A DNA stretch of 64,000 nt from Gammaproteobacteria bacterium (lineage in GTDB: Bacteria > Pseudomonadota > Gammaproteobacteria > Poriferisulfidales > Poriferisulfidaceae): positions 35,253 to 99,252 of the forward strand of contig JAPOXW010000004.1 in assembly GCA_026706895.1 (NCBI GenBank), read 5' to 3'. This document shows positions 45,674 to 54,179 of this stretch, piece after piece. The first letter of the stretch is position 1, and each line of letters begins with the position of its first letter. A program made the position numbers and the translations under genes. The notes below the pieces were generated by a model. That model was not told the DNA's origin, ran no database searches, and saw nothing but the letters and a program-made list of their open reading frames with translations.

Positions 45674-46882
45674 TTATTGCGCCGCGTCGGCCCCGGCCTG
45701 CACCCTCATGCCCTCGGTGGCGAACTGAATGCCGCCGGTGACCACCCGCTGCCCGTTCTCGAGGGCTCCGGCGACATAGGCCTGATCGTTGGCGCGCTGC
45801 AGGACGCGCACCGGAACGATGTGCACGGAACCGGTGCCGCGGACCACCCAGACTTCGTCACCCGGCTGCAGCGCCGCACGCGGGACCCGATAATACGCTT
45901 CCGGCACAAGGCCCCTGATCGCCACCTCCACGAACTTGCCGACCAGAAGCGGAGGCGCATCGCCCGTCCTCCCAGCCGGGACATCCCTGGAGAAGGGGTT
46001 CGCCACGCGCACGATCACGTCGATGGTTCGCGTCTGCTTGTCCAGCGACGTTTCGGCCCGGTCCACGTAACCTTCCCAGGTGTAGCGGGCATCGCCATAC
46101 CGGGCGCTCACGCGCGCGGGCACCTGCGGTTCGGCGTCCCCGGCCCGAAGTTCCCATAACCCGGGAATCAGGGCCGCGCTGGCGTCGGACAGCGGCACGA
46201 CCACCTCGACGGCATCCGTGGCGAAGATGCGCCCGACGGCCTGTCCCGCGGTCACGAACTCCCCCAGGTCCACCGATTCGTCCCGCACGTAGCCGTCGAA
46301 AGGCGCCCGGACCCGCGTGCGGGACAGCGCCAGCTTGGCCTCGGCAACCCGGGCCTCCTCGCGGTCAAGCGCGGCCTCGGCCGCCTTCAGTTGGGGCTCC
46401 CGCAGGGTCAGGGGATTCGCCCGGCGGGCCACGGACGCCCCATTGGAGCGCCGGCCGGAGAATTGCTCGTATTCGGTGCGGGCGATTTCCGCCTTTTCCC
46501 GGGCCTCAAGCAGTTCCACCCGCCTGGCCTCAAGATCCGCTTCCGCCTCGCGGACCCGGTACAGGTAGTCCTCCTCCTCGATCCGGAAGATGGTCTGGCC
46601 CGCTTCGATCCGGCCGCCGCTCTGGAAGCCCGGGTTGATCCAAACCACCTTGCCGCTGACCTGCGGGATGATGTCGACTTCCGCGCTCGGCCGCACCGTC
46701 CCGGCCCCGTGCACCGGGATGGCGCCGTCGCCGGGCATCACGCGGGCGGTCTGCGCGAATGGAATCTGGGGCGGCGGCTCGCGACGCTCGGGCTCAGGCG
46801 CCAGCGACACCATGAAGGCCGCCAGTGCCACGGAGCCGGCGACGATGGCGCCGGCAGCCAAAAAACCCGCTCGTCGGCTCAT
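45674..46882 (-). CDS. RND efflux membrane-fusion (periplasmic adaptor) protein
   Basis: 402-residue HlyD-family adaptor. A single N-terminal membrane segment (GFLAAGAIVAGSVALAAFMVS) anchors it. Lipoyl halves VDIIPQVSGKVVWINPGF and RVRAPFDGYVRDESVDLGEFV flank an alpha-hairpin (~residues 105-190, coiled coil rich in Ala, Glu and Arg). Beta-barrel and membrane-proximal domains follow. It bridges the RND pump and the outer-membrane factor. Confidence 0.93.
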   Translation of the reverse strand: MSRRAGFLAAGAIVAGSVALAAFMVSLAPEPERREPPPQIPFAQTARVMPGDGAIPVHGAGTVRPSAEVDIIPQVSGKVVWINPGFQSGGRIEAGQTIFRIEEEDYLYRVREAEADLEARRVELLEAREKAEIARTEYEQFSGRRSNGASVARRANPLTLREPQLKAAEAALDREEARVAEAKLALSRTRVRAPFDGYVRDESVDLGEFVTAGQAVGRIFATDAVEVVVPLSDASAALIPGLWELRAGDAEPQVPARVSARYGDARYTWEGYVDRAETSLDKQTRTIDVIVRVANPFSRDVPAGRTGDAPPLLVGKFVEVAIRGLVPEAYYRVPRAALQPGDEVWVVRGTGSVHIVPVRVLQRANDQAYVAGALENGQRVVTGGIQFATEGMRVQAGADAAQ

Positions 46883-46996
46883 GCTAATTCGGAGACCCGA
46901 TCCGGACCAAACTGCCCGGTCCGCTATCGTAGCACTCCCCGCAGGGCCCGCGAGTCCCGGGGTCCGAGTTCGGCGGGGCGGTCTCCGGCACGGGGC

Positions 46997-48538
46997 CTAC
47001 TCGGCAGGCGCCGCGGCGGCCCGCAGGCCTGCCGCGCGGGCGGAGTCGCCCGGCCGGGGCCGGGGCGGTTCGGACGCCACCCATGTGCCGCCCAGGGCGC
47101 GGTGCAGCGCCAGGCGCGCATACGCCAAGTCGCGCTCTGCCGCCGCGAGCGCGGAATTTGCGCTGACCAGGGTCTGCGCGGCCGTCAGGTAGTCTTCGTA
47201 GTCCGCCACCCCGGACTGGTAGCGCCGCTCCTGGTACCCCGCCTCGGCCCGCGCCTCCTCGGCGAAAGATTTCCGCAGGGTGTAGAAGCGGTGGCGGGTC
47301 TCCCAGCCGGCCAGGGCGACTTCGACTTCGTTGACCGCCGTCACAACGGTGCGCCCATACGCGGCAACCGCCTCGTCCCATTGCTTTTCGGCGAGCGCCA
47401 CGTCGTGCTGCAGGCGGGACCCCTGGAAGACCGGCCCCAGCAGGTTCACGGTCAGGTTCCGGAACCACTGGTCGGGGTGGAACCAGTCCTCGAAGTCCGA
47501 ATTCTGCACCCCGACCGTGCCGCCCAGCGACAGGGATGGCTTCAAGGCCGCACGCCGCACGCCGATCCTGTAGCGGGCCGCCTCCATCCTCTCCCGGGCG
47601 GCCCCGACGTCCGGGCGTTGCGCCAAGAGGTCCGCAGGGATCCCCACCGGGACGGGGTCGAGCGCCGCCAACGGCGGCAGCGAGTCGGGCAGCAAGCCCG
47701 CGAGGTCTTCGCGGAACCCCCCCAGCAAGACCCAAAGGCGCGCTTCCGCGTCGGCCAGCCGCCCCTCGATTGCCGGCAGTTCGGCTTCCGCGTCCCACAG
47801 GCTTCGGCGCATCCGGTACAGGTCGCGGGCGCCGTCCAGCCCATGGTTGTACCGGAACGTGGTCAGTTTCTCCCGTTCCCGGAAGATCTCCACGATTTCT
47901 TCCGAGAGTTCCCATTGGCGCCGCAGATAGGCGATTTCCAGGTACGTGCGCACGGTCTCGGCCACGACCCCGATGCGGGCGGCGCGGTAGTCCCACTCCG
48001 AAGCCAGGAGATCAGACCCGGCAGCCCGGGCCGCATTGCGGTTGCGCTCCCAGAAATCGACTTCATAGGAGAAATCGATACTGAAGGTGTAGGTCGTCAG
48101 GCTGAGCCGCTCGGGCAACTGCAACCCGAAGTTCCGGTCCAACTCGTCCACCTGCGCGCCGATCCCTGCGTTAGTCGGCGCGCTGGCATCTTCGGCCTGG
48201 GCGGCCGGCTGGACCCGCGGCGCCCGGATGGAATCCGCAATCCGTTCCCTTGCCTTCGCCTGCTCGACCCGGGCCACCGCTTCCGCCAGATCGAAGTTCG
48301 AGGCGAGGACACCCTCGACAATCCGATTCAAAGCCGGATCGTTGAATGCGTTCCACCACTGTGACGGGGCGTATGAGCCGGACACGGTGCTGCCCGCAAA
48401 CGCTTCGGGCAATTCCACCGACGGCCCGGAAACGGGAGGAGCCAGGGACGTGGAACAAGCGGCAGCGAGAAAACTGCCGGTCATGCCCAGGAATGCCGCC
48501 GCCGATGCGGCGCGCCGGCGCGGCCTGTCCGGCCTCAT
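46997..48538 (-). CDS. Outer-membrane efflux lipoprotein (NodT/TolC family)
   Basis: 513-residue outer-membrane channel of the tripartite pump. The ATG at 48538 (MRPDRPRRRAAS) is preferred to an upstream TTG. A lipobox-like signal end AAAC-STS suggests a lipid-anchored OprM-type protein. Two TolC repeats are visible, with WWNAFNDPALNRIVEGVLASN in repeat 1 and LAQRPDVGAARERMEAARYRIG marking repeat 2. First gene of the minus-strand run that continues through the pump to the M50, PTPS-like and SDR genes. Confidence 0.92.
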   Translation of the reverse strand: MRPDRPRRRAASAAAFLGMTGSFLAAACSTSLAPPVSGPSVELPEAFAGSTVSGSYAPSQWWNAFNDPALNRIVEGVLASNFDLAEAVARVEQAKARERIADSIRAPRVQPAAQAEDASAPTNAGIGAQVDELDRNFGLQLPERLSLTTYTFSIDFSYEVDFWERNRNAARAAGSDLLASEWDYRAARIGVVAETVRTYLEIAYLRRQWELSEEIVEIFREREKLTTFRYNHGLDGARDLYRMRRSLWDAEAELPAIEGRLADAEARLWVLLGGFREDLAGLLPDSLPPLAALDPVPVGIPADLLAQRPDVGAARERMEAARYRIGVRRAALKPSLSLGGTVGVQNSDFEDWFHPDQWFRNLTVNLLGPVFQGSRLQHDVALAEKQWDEAVAAYGRTVVTAVNEVEVALAGWETRHRFYTLRKSFAEEARAEAGYQERRYQSGVADYEDYLTAAQTLVSANSALAAAERDLAYARLALHRALGGTWVASEPPRPRPGDSARAAGLRAAAAPAE

Positions 48539-48929
48539 GGCCACAGCCGGCAAATCCGGCAGGGAGGTCGCAGGGAGGGTTCCGACCCGCCCTGATTGCC
48601 CAAGACGCGACGCGTGAACAGCGAACTGGCTATCATCGTGGTCCGTACCGCAGAGGCATGCCGCCTGTCCCCCGAGTCTGATGGCTTTTCATTATATGGG
48701 ACTCTTTCTCGTGTCGCGCCCATGGAGAGTCACAAAAACAAGTTTCAGTATAATTCCATGGAAATCCCGCTGGCGGGGAGCGGTGTCGACTGCCGCTGTT
48801 GCGCACCCTTCCACCCGCCTGGCAAATCGGCAGGAACCAGCATCGCAGTGATTCATTCGGACCCGCAACCCCTACCGCCTCTCCCCGGTGCCAGACGGAC
48901 GGCAGCGGTTTCCATGAAGGAGTTTCGCC
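48539..48929. other. 391-nt divergent intergenic region (efflux operon / P450 fusion)
   Basis: Holds the 5' regions of both transcripts. On the plus strand TATAAT at 48749-48754 is a possible -10 for the P450 fusion; on the minus strand TATAAT (48696-48691) is a possible -10 for the efflux operon. Neither has a convincing -35. The 115-codon plus-strand ORF here has no family features and is not called. Confidence 0.5.
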
Positions 48930-50960
48930 ATGAGATTCGCTGAAGAACTCCTCCTGATGCTGCTCGACGAGAAGACCGGCTATTTCATTCCCATCCCGGA
49001 GTGGAAGATGTCCTGCGTGCTGGCGGGAGGCGTCCTGATGGACCTCGCGCTGGAAAACCGCATCGACACGGATGTGGGGACGCTCACCCTGATCGATTCG
49101 ACCCCCACCGGCGACGAACTGCTGGACCCGACCCTGGAAGAAATCGCCAAGGAAACCGAGACACATGCTCCGCAGTTCTGGATCGAACGCATTGCGCGGA
49201 ATGCGGACGCCATCAACACGAAGGCGCTCGACCGCCTCTCCAAGGTCGGCATCCTGGATGCGGATGAAGGCGGGTTCTGGAACCTGTCGAGCAAGGTTGC
49301 CCGCTCGGGACGCTACCCCCTGGTGGACGGCAGGACCGGAGAGGAGATCAAGAGCCGGATCATGCGGACGCTGCTGGACGACGAGATTCCGGATCCGCGC
49401 GACATCGCCATCATCGGCCTGATGCACAGTTGCGGCGGCATCCGCGCGATGCTCGAGCCCGAAGAATACGAGCTTGCCGAAGAACGGATCGAACTCCTCA
49501 GCAAGATGGACCTGATCGGACAGAACATCGGGGCTGCGATTCAAAGTTCCTACCGCCCCCCCGAAAGCATGCGCACGGTGCGGCACCGGGCCATGCCGGT
49601 CATCGGGCTGAAGGACATGCTCCTGTCGAAAACATTCCGCGCGCGCGACCTCCCCAGATTCTTCGCGGAACAGGCCCAAAAGCACGGACCGGTATTTGAT
49701 CTCAAGGCCGGTGGCCGAGACATGATCGTCATCGCCAGCGCGGAGCTGAACCATTGGTTCAGCCAAAAGGGCCGGCTCCATGTCCGTTCGCAGGACTTTA
49801 TCGCGGACTTTCAGCATACGTGGGGAACCGGGCGGTCCATCGCCAGCATGGACGGCGCCGACCATTTCCGCATGCGCAAGATGGTGCGGGCGGGCAATTC
49901 CCGCGCGGTGGTCGAGGATCGATTGGACGAATTGCTGGCCATGGCCAGGGGGCACTTCGACTGGTGGGGGATCGGAAACGCCGTCCGTACCGAGATGGCG
50001 TGCCAGCGGATGATCGGCGAACAGGTCGCCAATCTCAGCGTGAGCATTGCTCCCGCCGACATCCTGGATGATCTCATCAAGTACGAGTACCGAGCGCTTC
50101 TGGCCACGGTGCACAAGCTCGTGCCCCGCTTCATGCTGCGCACGCCGGCGATGAAGCGGGCTCTCGGACGCGTGCTGGATCTTTACGCCCAGATTCACGC
50201 TTCGCACACGCCGGCCCAGCGGACCGGAAAGCGCCGGGACCTGGTCGACGACCTGATGGACCTGCACTACTCCGACCCGCAGTTCCTGCCGGAAACCGAT
50301 CTCGGCTTCGCGTTCATCGCGCCGATCATCGCCGGGCACTACCTGGGAAGCGAAATGTCCTTCGCCATCTACGAGATGCTCACCAACCCCGACGTGCACA
50401 AGCGGATCGTCGCGGAAGCGGATGCGCTCTTCGCCGATGGGGACCCGACCGGCGGCGACCTCGACGTGTCGGCGATCGACGTGACCCACCGGTTCATCAT
50501 GGAAACGCTGCGGCTGCACCCCGTGATTCCCATGCACCTGCGGACCGTGATGAACGGCTTCGAGGTCGAGGGATACAAGATCCCGCCCAACAGCACACTC
50601 ATGGTCGCGTTTACCGCCTCCCATTTCGATGAACGGTTCTTCAAGGATCCCCTGAAGTTTGACATCGACCGCTTCGCGCCGCCCCGAGGCGAACACAAGC
50701 AATATCCGAACGCTTACGCGCCCTTCGGCATCGGGACGCACACCTGCGGGGGCGCACGCTGGAGCGAGCTGCAACTGGCCATGAACCTGATGCTGATGGC
50801 CCATCACCTCGAGCTGGAATTACATCCGAGGAACTACAAGCTCGGGATCAACCCGCTGCCCAAGATGAGCCCCGACAGGAAATTCGGGTTCCGCGTGGTG
50901 CGGCATCGTTATCCGTTCGAAGCCACTGAAACCGCATATCACGGCAGAAAATTGAACTGA
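48930..50960 (+). CDS. GPP34/GOLPH3-like domain fused to cytochrome P450
   Basis: 676-residue two-domain protein with GGAG 8 nt before the ATG. Residues ~1-205 look like a GPP34 (Golgi phosphoprotein 3) domain: FAEELLLMLLDEKTGYF, LAGGVLMDLALENRI, TGDELLDPTLEEI, RLSKVGIL. In eukaryotes that fold binds phosphatidylinositol-4-phosphate at membranes. Residues ~225-676 are a P450: ExxR as ETLR (Glu525-Arg528) and the heme loop FGIGTHTCGG with axial Cys606. The I-helix reads AGHYLGSE (468-475), so the usual acid-Thr pair is Tyr471-Leu472. No signal peptide or membrane helix; the first domain may dock it to lipid. Electron donor genes are not adjacent. The substrate is unknown. Confidence 0.88.
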   Translation: MRFAEELLLMLLDEKTGYFIPIPEWKMSCVLAGGVLMDLALENRIDTDVGTLTLIDSTPTGDELLDPTLEEIAKETETHAPQFWIERIARNADAINTKALDRLSKVGILDADEGGFWNLSSKVARSGRYPLVDGRTGEEIKSRIMRTLLDDEIPDPRDIAIIGLMHSCGGIRAMLEPEEYELAEERIELLSKMDLIGQNIGAAIQSSYRPPESMRTVRHRAMPVIGLKDMLLSKTFRARDLPRFFAEQAQKHGPVFDLKAGGRDMIVIASAELNHWFSQKGRLHVRSQDFIADFQHTWGTGRSIASMDGADHFRMRKMVRAGNSRAVVEDRLDELLAMARGHFDWWGIGNAVRTEMACQRMIGEQVANLSVSIAPADILDDLIKYEYRALLATVHKLVPRFMLRTPAMKRALGRVLDLYAQIHASHTPAQRTGKRRDLVDDLMDLHYSDPQFLPETDLGFAFIAPIIAGHYLGSEMSFAIYEMLTNPDVHKRIVAEADALFADGDPTGGDLDVSAIDVTHRFIMETLRLHPVIPMHLRTVMNGFEVEGYKIPPNSTLMVAFTASHFDERFFKDPLKFDIDRFAPPRGEHKQYPNAYAPFGIGTHTCGGARWSELQLAMNLMLMAHHLELELHPRNYKLGINPLPKMSPDRKFGFRVVRHRYPFEATETAYHGRKLN

Positions 50961-51021
50961 AGCCCGCGCCTTGGGGGCCCGCGCCGGGGAATCGGGAGGC
51001 CTGCCGCGGCCAGCCCCCTCC

Positions 51022-53631
51022 TCAGAACAGGAAACTGCCGACGAGGCTCCAGGTGCGGGGCTCGCCGAGCGAGCAGCGCTTCGCGCCGCGAAACCCCTCC
51101 GCGCCCGTCGTGTCCGCCAGCCCCAGCGAGCTCACCAGCGGCTGGGCGTACTTGGTCTGGCAGTATTCCTCGTCGAAGATGTTTCTGACGAACGCGGAGA
51201 CTTCCCAGTCGCCGTTCTGGCCGCGCACGCCGGCTCCGCCGTTGAAGAGGCTGTAGTTGCCCTGCATGGTGTCCGGGTCCTGATTCGTGTCCGCGCCCAC
51301 ATTCTGGTCGTCGACGAACTGGTACTCGCCCCGGACGAACCAGTCCATGGGGGCTTCGGACATGGAATCGGCCCACTCGGCGGAAAGCGCCACCTGCCAT
51401 TTGGGGGAGAAATGGTTGCGCTCGCCCTTCAGGTCCTGGGTCGGGATCGCCATTCTCCGGCATCCCTGGAGCATCTGCGCCAATCCCTGCGTGAGCGCAT
51501 TCTGCTGATTCGCCTGCAGCAGCGGACCCACGACCGACCGGCAGAATCCGACGTAGCTGTTGTGCTGCGACGCCGCGGCAATCCGGCCCGGAAGCGCGGT
51601 GGCGTCCGGGAAGGAGTCGAACTCCGAATCCAGGTAGCTGACGCCCAGCGCGGCATGGAATTCTTCCCGCGGCTGGAATTGCAGGTCCAATTCGGCCCCC
51701 TGCTGCGTGAGGTCGCCGGAATTGTGGACGATCAGGTTCAGCCCGTCGAACTGGCGTTCCTGGAAATCGCTGATCTTGGTGCGGTACAGCGTCGCATTGG
51801 CAACCAGTTGCCCGTCCCACAGGGTCCTCTTGATGCCCAACTCGTAGTTCTTGGTGGTTTCGGTGTCAAATTTCCGGGTTCTCCCGGCCTCTGCCACCTG
51901 GCTGTTGAAACCCTCGGGATTGAACCCGCCCGACTTGAAGCCGGTGGAGAAGTTGGCGAACAGCATGGTGCCGTCATCCAGAAGATAGCTGAGGTTGGCC
52001 AGCCAAGTGACTTTCTCCTCGTCGTGGGTCAGGCTTCTTCGGGGTTCATTCTGGCGCAGGTCCAGACCGAACGGATTGGTCGCCGAGGCCGGAGCAGCCA
52101 CCGGGTTGTGGACTACGCTTTCGAATTCCCCGTCCTTTTCGCTGCGGGTGTAACGCGCACCCGCGGCAAGGCGCCACCGCGGCGTCAGGTGATAGGTCAG
52201 ATGTCCGTACGCGGCATGGTTGCTGACCTCCTGGGTGAATTCCGTCGTGCCCATCTCCTCCCCGCCGCCAATGCAAGCGGTATAGGGGCTCAAGCCTGCC
52301 TGCGCCAACTGCTGTTGCTGCCGGGTCAGGGCTCCTTGCACGGCGGTCGCCAAGGGGCCTCCTCGAGTTTGATCCACAGCTGCCGCCTCTGCCACTAGAC
52401 GAGTGCCGAAAATAGCGGATGAAGCACCCGCCAAAGTTCTTACCATCCCGCAGAAGTCCTTCCCGAGGTGGAAGCGGTTGTCCAGAGAGTATTCCTCGTC
52501 GTAGTAGTACAGGCCGAGCACGTACTCGATGCGCCCCCCTTCCGGGGACAGGACCTGCAATTCCTGGGAGAACGTTTCGGCATCGTAGTACTGGTCGCTG
52601 GGCACCAGATCCGCCGGCATGCGAATCACCGACTGGTCCAGGCTGTCGTTCTGCCAGTCCCGGTAGGCCGTGATTGAACGGATCGTGTGGCCGCCCGCCG
52701 CCCAGGTGGCATCGCCGCTCAGGCCCCACTGCTCATCGTCGGCATCGTCGCGGTGCATCTGATGGAGCTCGTGGTCGCCGGCATCCCCGGCTTCCGGCAG
52801 TTGGCGGGTGGGAAGAAGGCCGGCAAGCCGGGGGAGGCTGCCCGCCGGTGCCGTATCGCCGATGAACTCGGTCACCGCGCCCTCGTTCCTGACCCGGGAG
52901 AAATCCGCCGTCAGGAGCACCTCAGTCTTGGCGTTCGGGGCGAAAAGCAGTTTCCCCCGCACGGTGATATCGTCCCAGCCCCCCACGACGCCCCGGCTGC
53001 CCTGCTCGGTGTAGGTGTTGTCGCCGTAACCGTCCCGTTCCGAGGCCTGGAAGGAAAGGCGGGCGGAAGCTTTCCCGGAGATCGCGCTGTTGACGTAGCC
53101 GGAAACGCGCTTCTCGTCGTAGTCGCCATAGCCGAAAGCAATCCGTCCTTCATGTTCGCCGGTCGGGTTCTTGGTGACGATGTTCAGCGCCCCCATCGAA
53201 GCATTGCGCCCGAACAAGGTCCCCTGCGGGCCGCGCAGCACTTCCGCCCGGTCCAGGTCGGTCATGCTGCCGACGACCGAGGAGGGCCGCGGATAGTACA
53301 CGCCATCGATGAAAACCGCCACGGTCGGCTCAATGGCGCTGTTGCCGACCGAGCCCACGCCGCGCAGAATGATGCGCTGGTTGGCGACCGTGCTGGACTG
53401 GGGCAGGCTCAGGTTGGGCGCATAGCGCGCCATGTCCCGGAGGGTGTGGACGTTTGATTTCGTGAAAAAATCGTCAGAGAAGGTCGTGACGGAAATCGGC
53501 ACGTCCTGCACGTTTTCCTCGCGCTTCTGTGCCGTTACCGTGATTTCTTCGATTCCCGCCGCCGCCGTGCCGCAAAAGGACATGGCGACAAAAAGCGAAA
53601 TGCCTGTGTTGAAATTTCCGGTTGACCCCAT
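51022..53631 (-). CDS. TonB-dependent outer-membrane receptor
   Basis: 869-residue active-transport receptor. A signal peptide (ISLFVAMSFCGTAAA) is followed by a TonB-box-like EEITVTAQKREENVQDVPISV, a plug domain (~40-160: RIILRGVGSVGN, VLRGPQGTLFGRNA) and a 22-strand barrel ending in the aromatic LVGSFLF. AGGAACC precedes the ATG. A loop around 280-300 is unusually rich in Asp, Glu and His. The type is common for uptake of complex organic molecules as well as siderophores. Convergent with the P450 fusion; 60 nt separate their stops. Confidence 0.94.
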   Translation of the reverse strand: MGSTGNFNTGISLFVAMSFCGTAAAGIEEITVTAQKREENVQDVPISVTTFSDDFFTKSNVHTLRDMARYAPNLSLPQSSTVANQRIILRGVGSVGNSAIEPTVAVFIDGVYYPRPSSVVGSMTDLDRAEVLRGPQGTLFGRNASMGALNIVTKNPTGEHEGRIAFGYGDYDEKRVSGYVNSAISGKASARLSFQASERDGYGDNTYTEQGSRGVVGGWDDITVRGKLLFAPNAKTEVLLTADFSRVRNEGAVTEFIGDTAPAGSLPRLAGLLPTRQLPEAGDAGDHELHQMHRDDADDEQWGLSGDATWAAGGHTIRSITAYRDWQNDSLDQSVIRMPADLVPSDQYYDAETFSQELQVLSPEGGRIEYVLGLYYYDEEYSLDNRFHLGKDFCGMVRTLAGASSAIFGTRLVAEAAAVDQTRGGPLATAVQGALTRQQQQLAQAGLSPYTACIGGGEEMGTTEFTQEVSNHAAYGHLTYHLTPRWRLAAGARYTRSEKDGEFESVVHNPVAAPASATNPFGLDLRQNEPRRSLTHDEEKVTWLANLSYLLDDGTMLFANFSTGFKSGGFNPEGFNSQVAEAGRTRKFDTETTKNYELGIKRTLWDGQLVANATLYRTKISDFQERQFDGLNLIVHNSGDLTQQGAELDLQFQPREEFHAALGVSYLDSEFDSFPDATALPGRIAAASQHNSYVGFCRSVVGPLLQANQQNALTQGLAQMLQGCRRMAIPTQDLKGERNHFSPKWQVALSAEWADSMSEAPMDWFVRGEYQFVDDQNVGADTNQDPDTMQGNYSLFNGGAGVRGQNGDWEVSAFVRNIFDEEYCQTKYAQPLVSSLGLADTTGAEGFRGAKRCSLGEPRTWSLVGSFLF

Positions 53632-53712
53632 GGTTCCTACCCCCGTTCCTGAGGCGCAACACGGAAAAACCGGTCTCCAAAGGTGCCCGCCTGTCCGTTT
53701 CGAGTCAAGGAA

Positions 53713-53943
53713 TCAGGCCTTCTGCAGCCGAAAGCAGAATTTCCCGTCCTCTTCGGAAGATTCCAGCAACGGGTTGCCGGTCTGCTTCGAGAATGCCTCG
53801 AAATCCTTGACCGCGCCGGGGTCGGTTGCGACCACGCGCAACACCTGCCCACTGTCCATGGAGGCCAGGGATTTTTTTGCGCGCAGGATGGGAAGGGGGC
53901 AATTCAGCCCGGAAGCGTCCAGTTCTTGGTCGAAATCCGCCAT
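53713..53943 (-). CDS. TusA-family sulfur carrier protein
   Basis: 76-residue protein with the CPxP motif in LDASGLNCPLPILRAKKSL; the Cys carries sulfur as persulfide. The start at MADFDQELDASG is preferred (GGAG 9 nt upstream). It may serve tRNA thiolation, molybdenum-cofactor sulfuration or sulfur oxidation. A SoxY-like gene and a molybdoenzyme lie within 6 kb. Confidence 0.9.
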   Translation of the reverse strand: MADFDQELDASGLNCPLPILRAKKSLASMDSGQVLRVVATDPGAVKDFEAFSKQTGNPLLESSEEDGKFCFRLQKA

Positions 53944-54179
53944 GTGCATAAACTCCTGTTGGTGATCGCTGCACCCCATTATATGCTGGCGTACAATGAC
54001 TTAATGAATGATCGCCCTGAGCAAGACATCGACCTGCGGGGGTGCAGAACCAAGCCGGAAACTCCGGTTGGGTGTCCATTGTCGAACCTGTCGGCGATGA
54101 TGCGGCGGGCCCGCTCCCGGGCGTTCCCGACATGCGTGAAAACCGGCCTTCTTCCTCTTGCCTTGCGCCTTCACGCCGT

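Noticed and set aside
48633-50807. 724-codon minus-strand ORF
   Set aside because: Antisense to the P450 fusion, which carries clear catalytic motifs.
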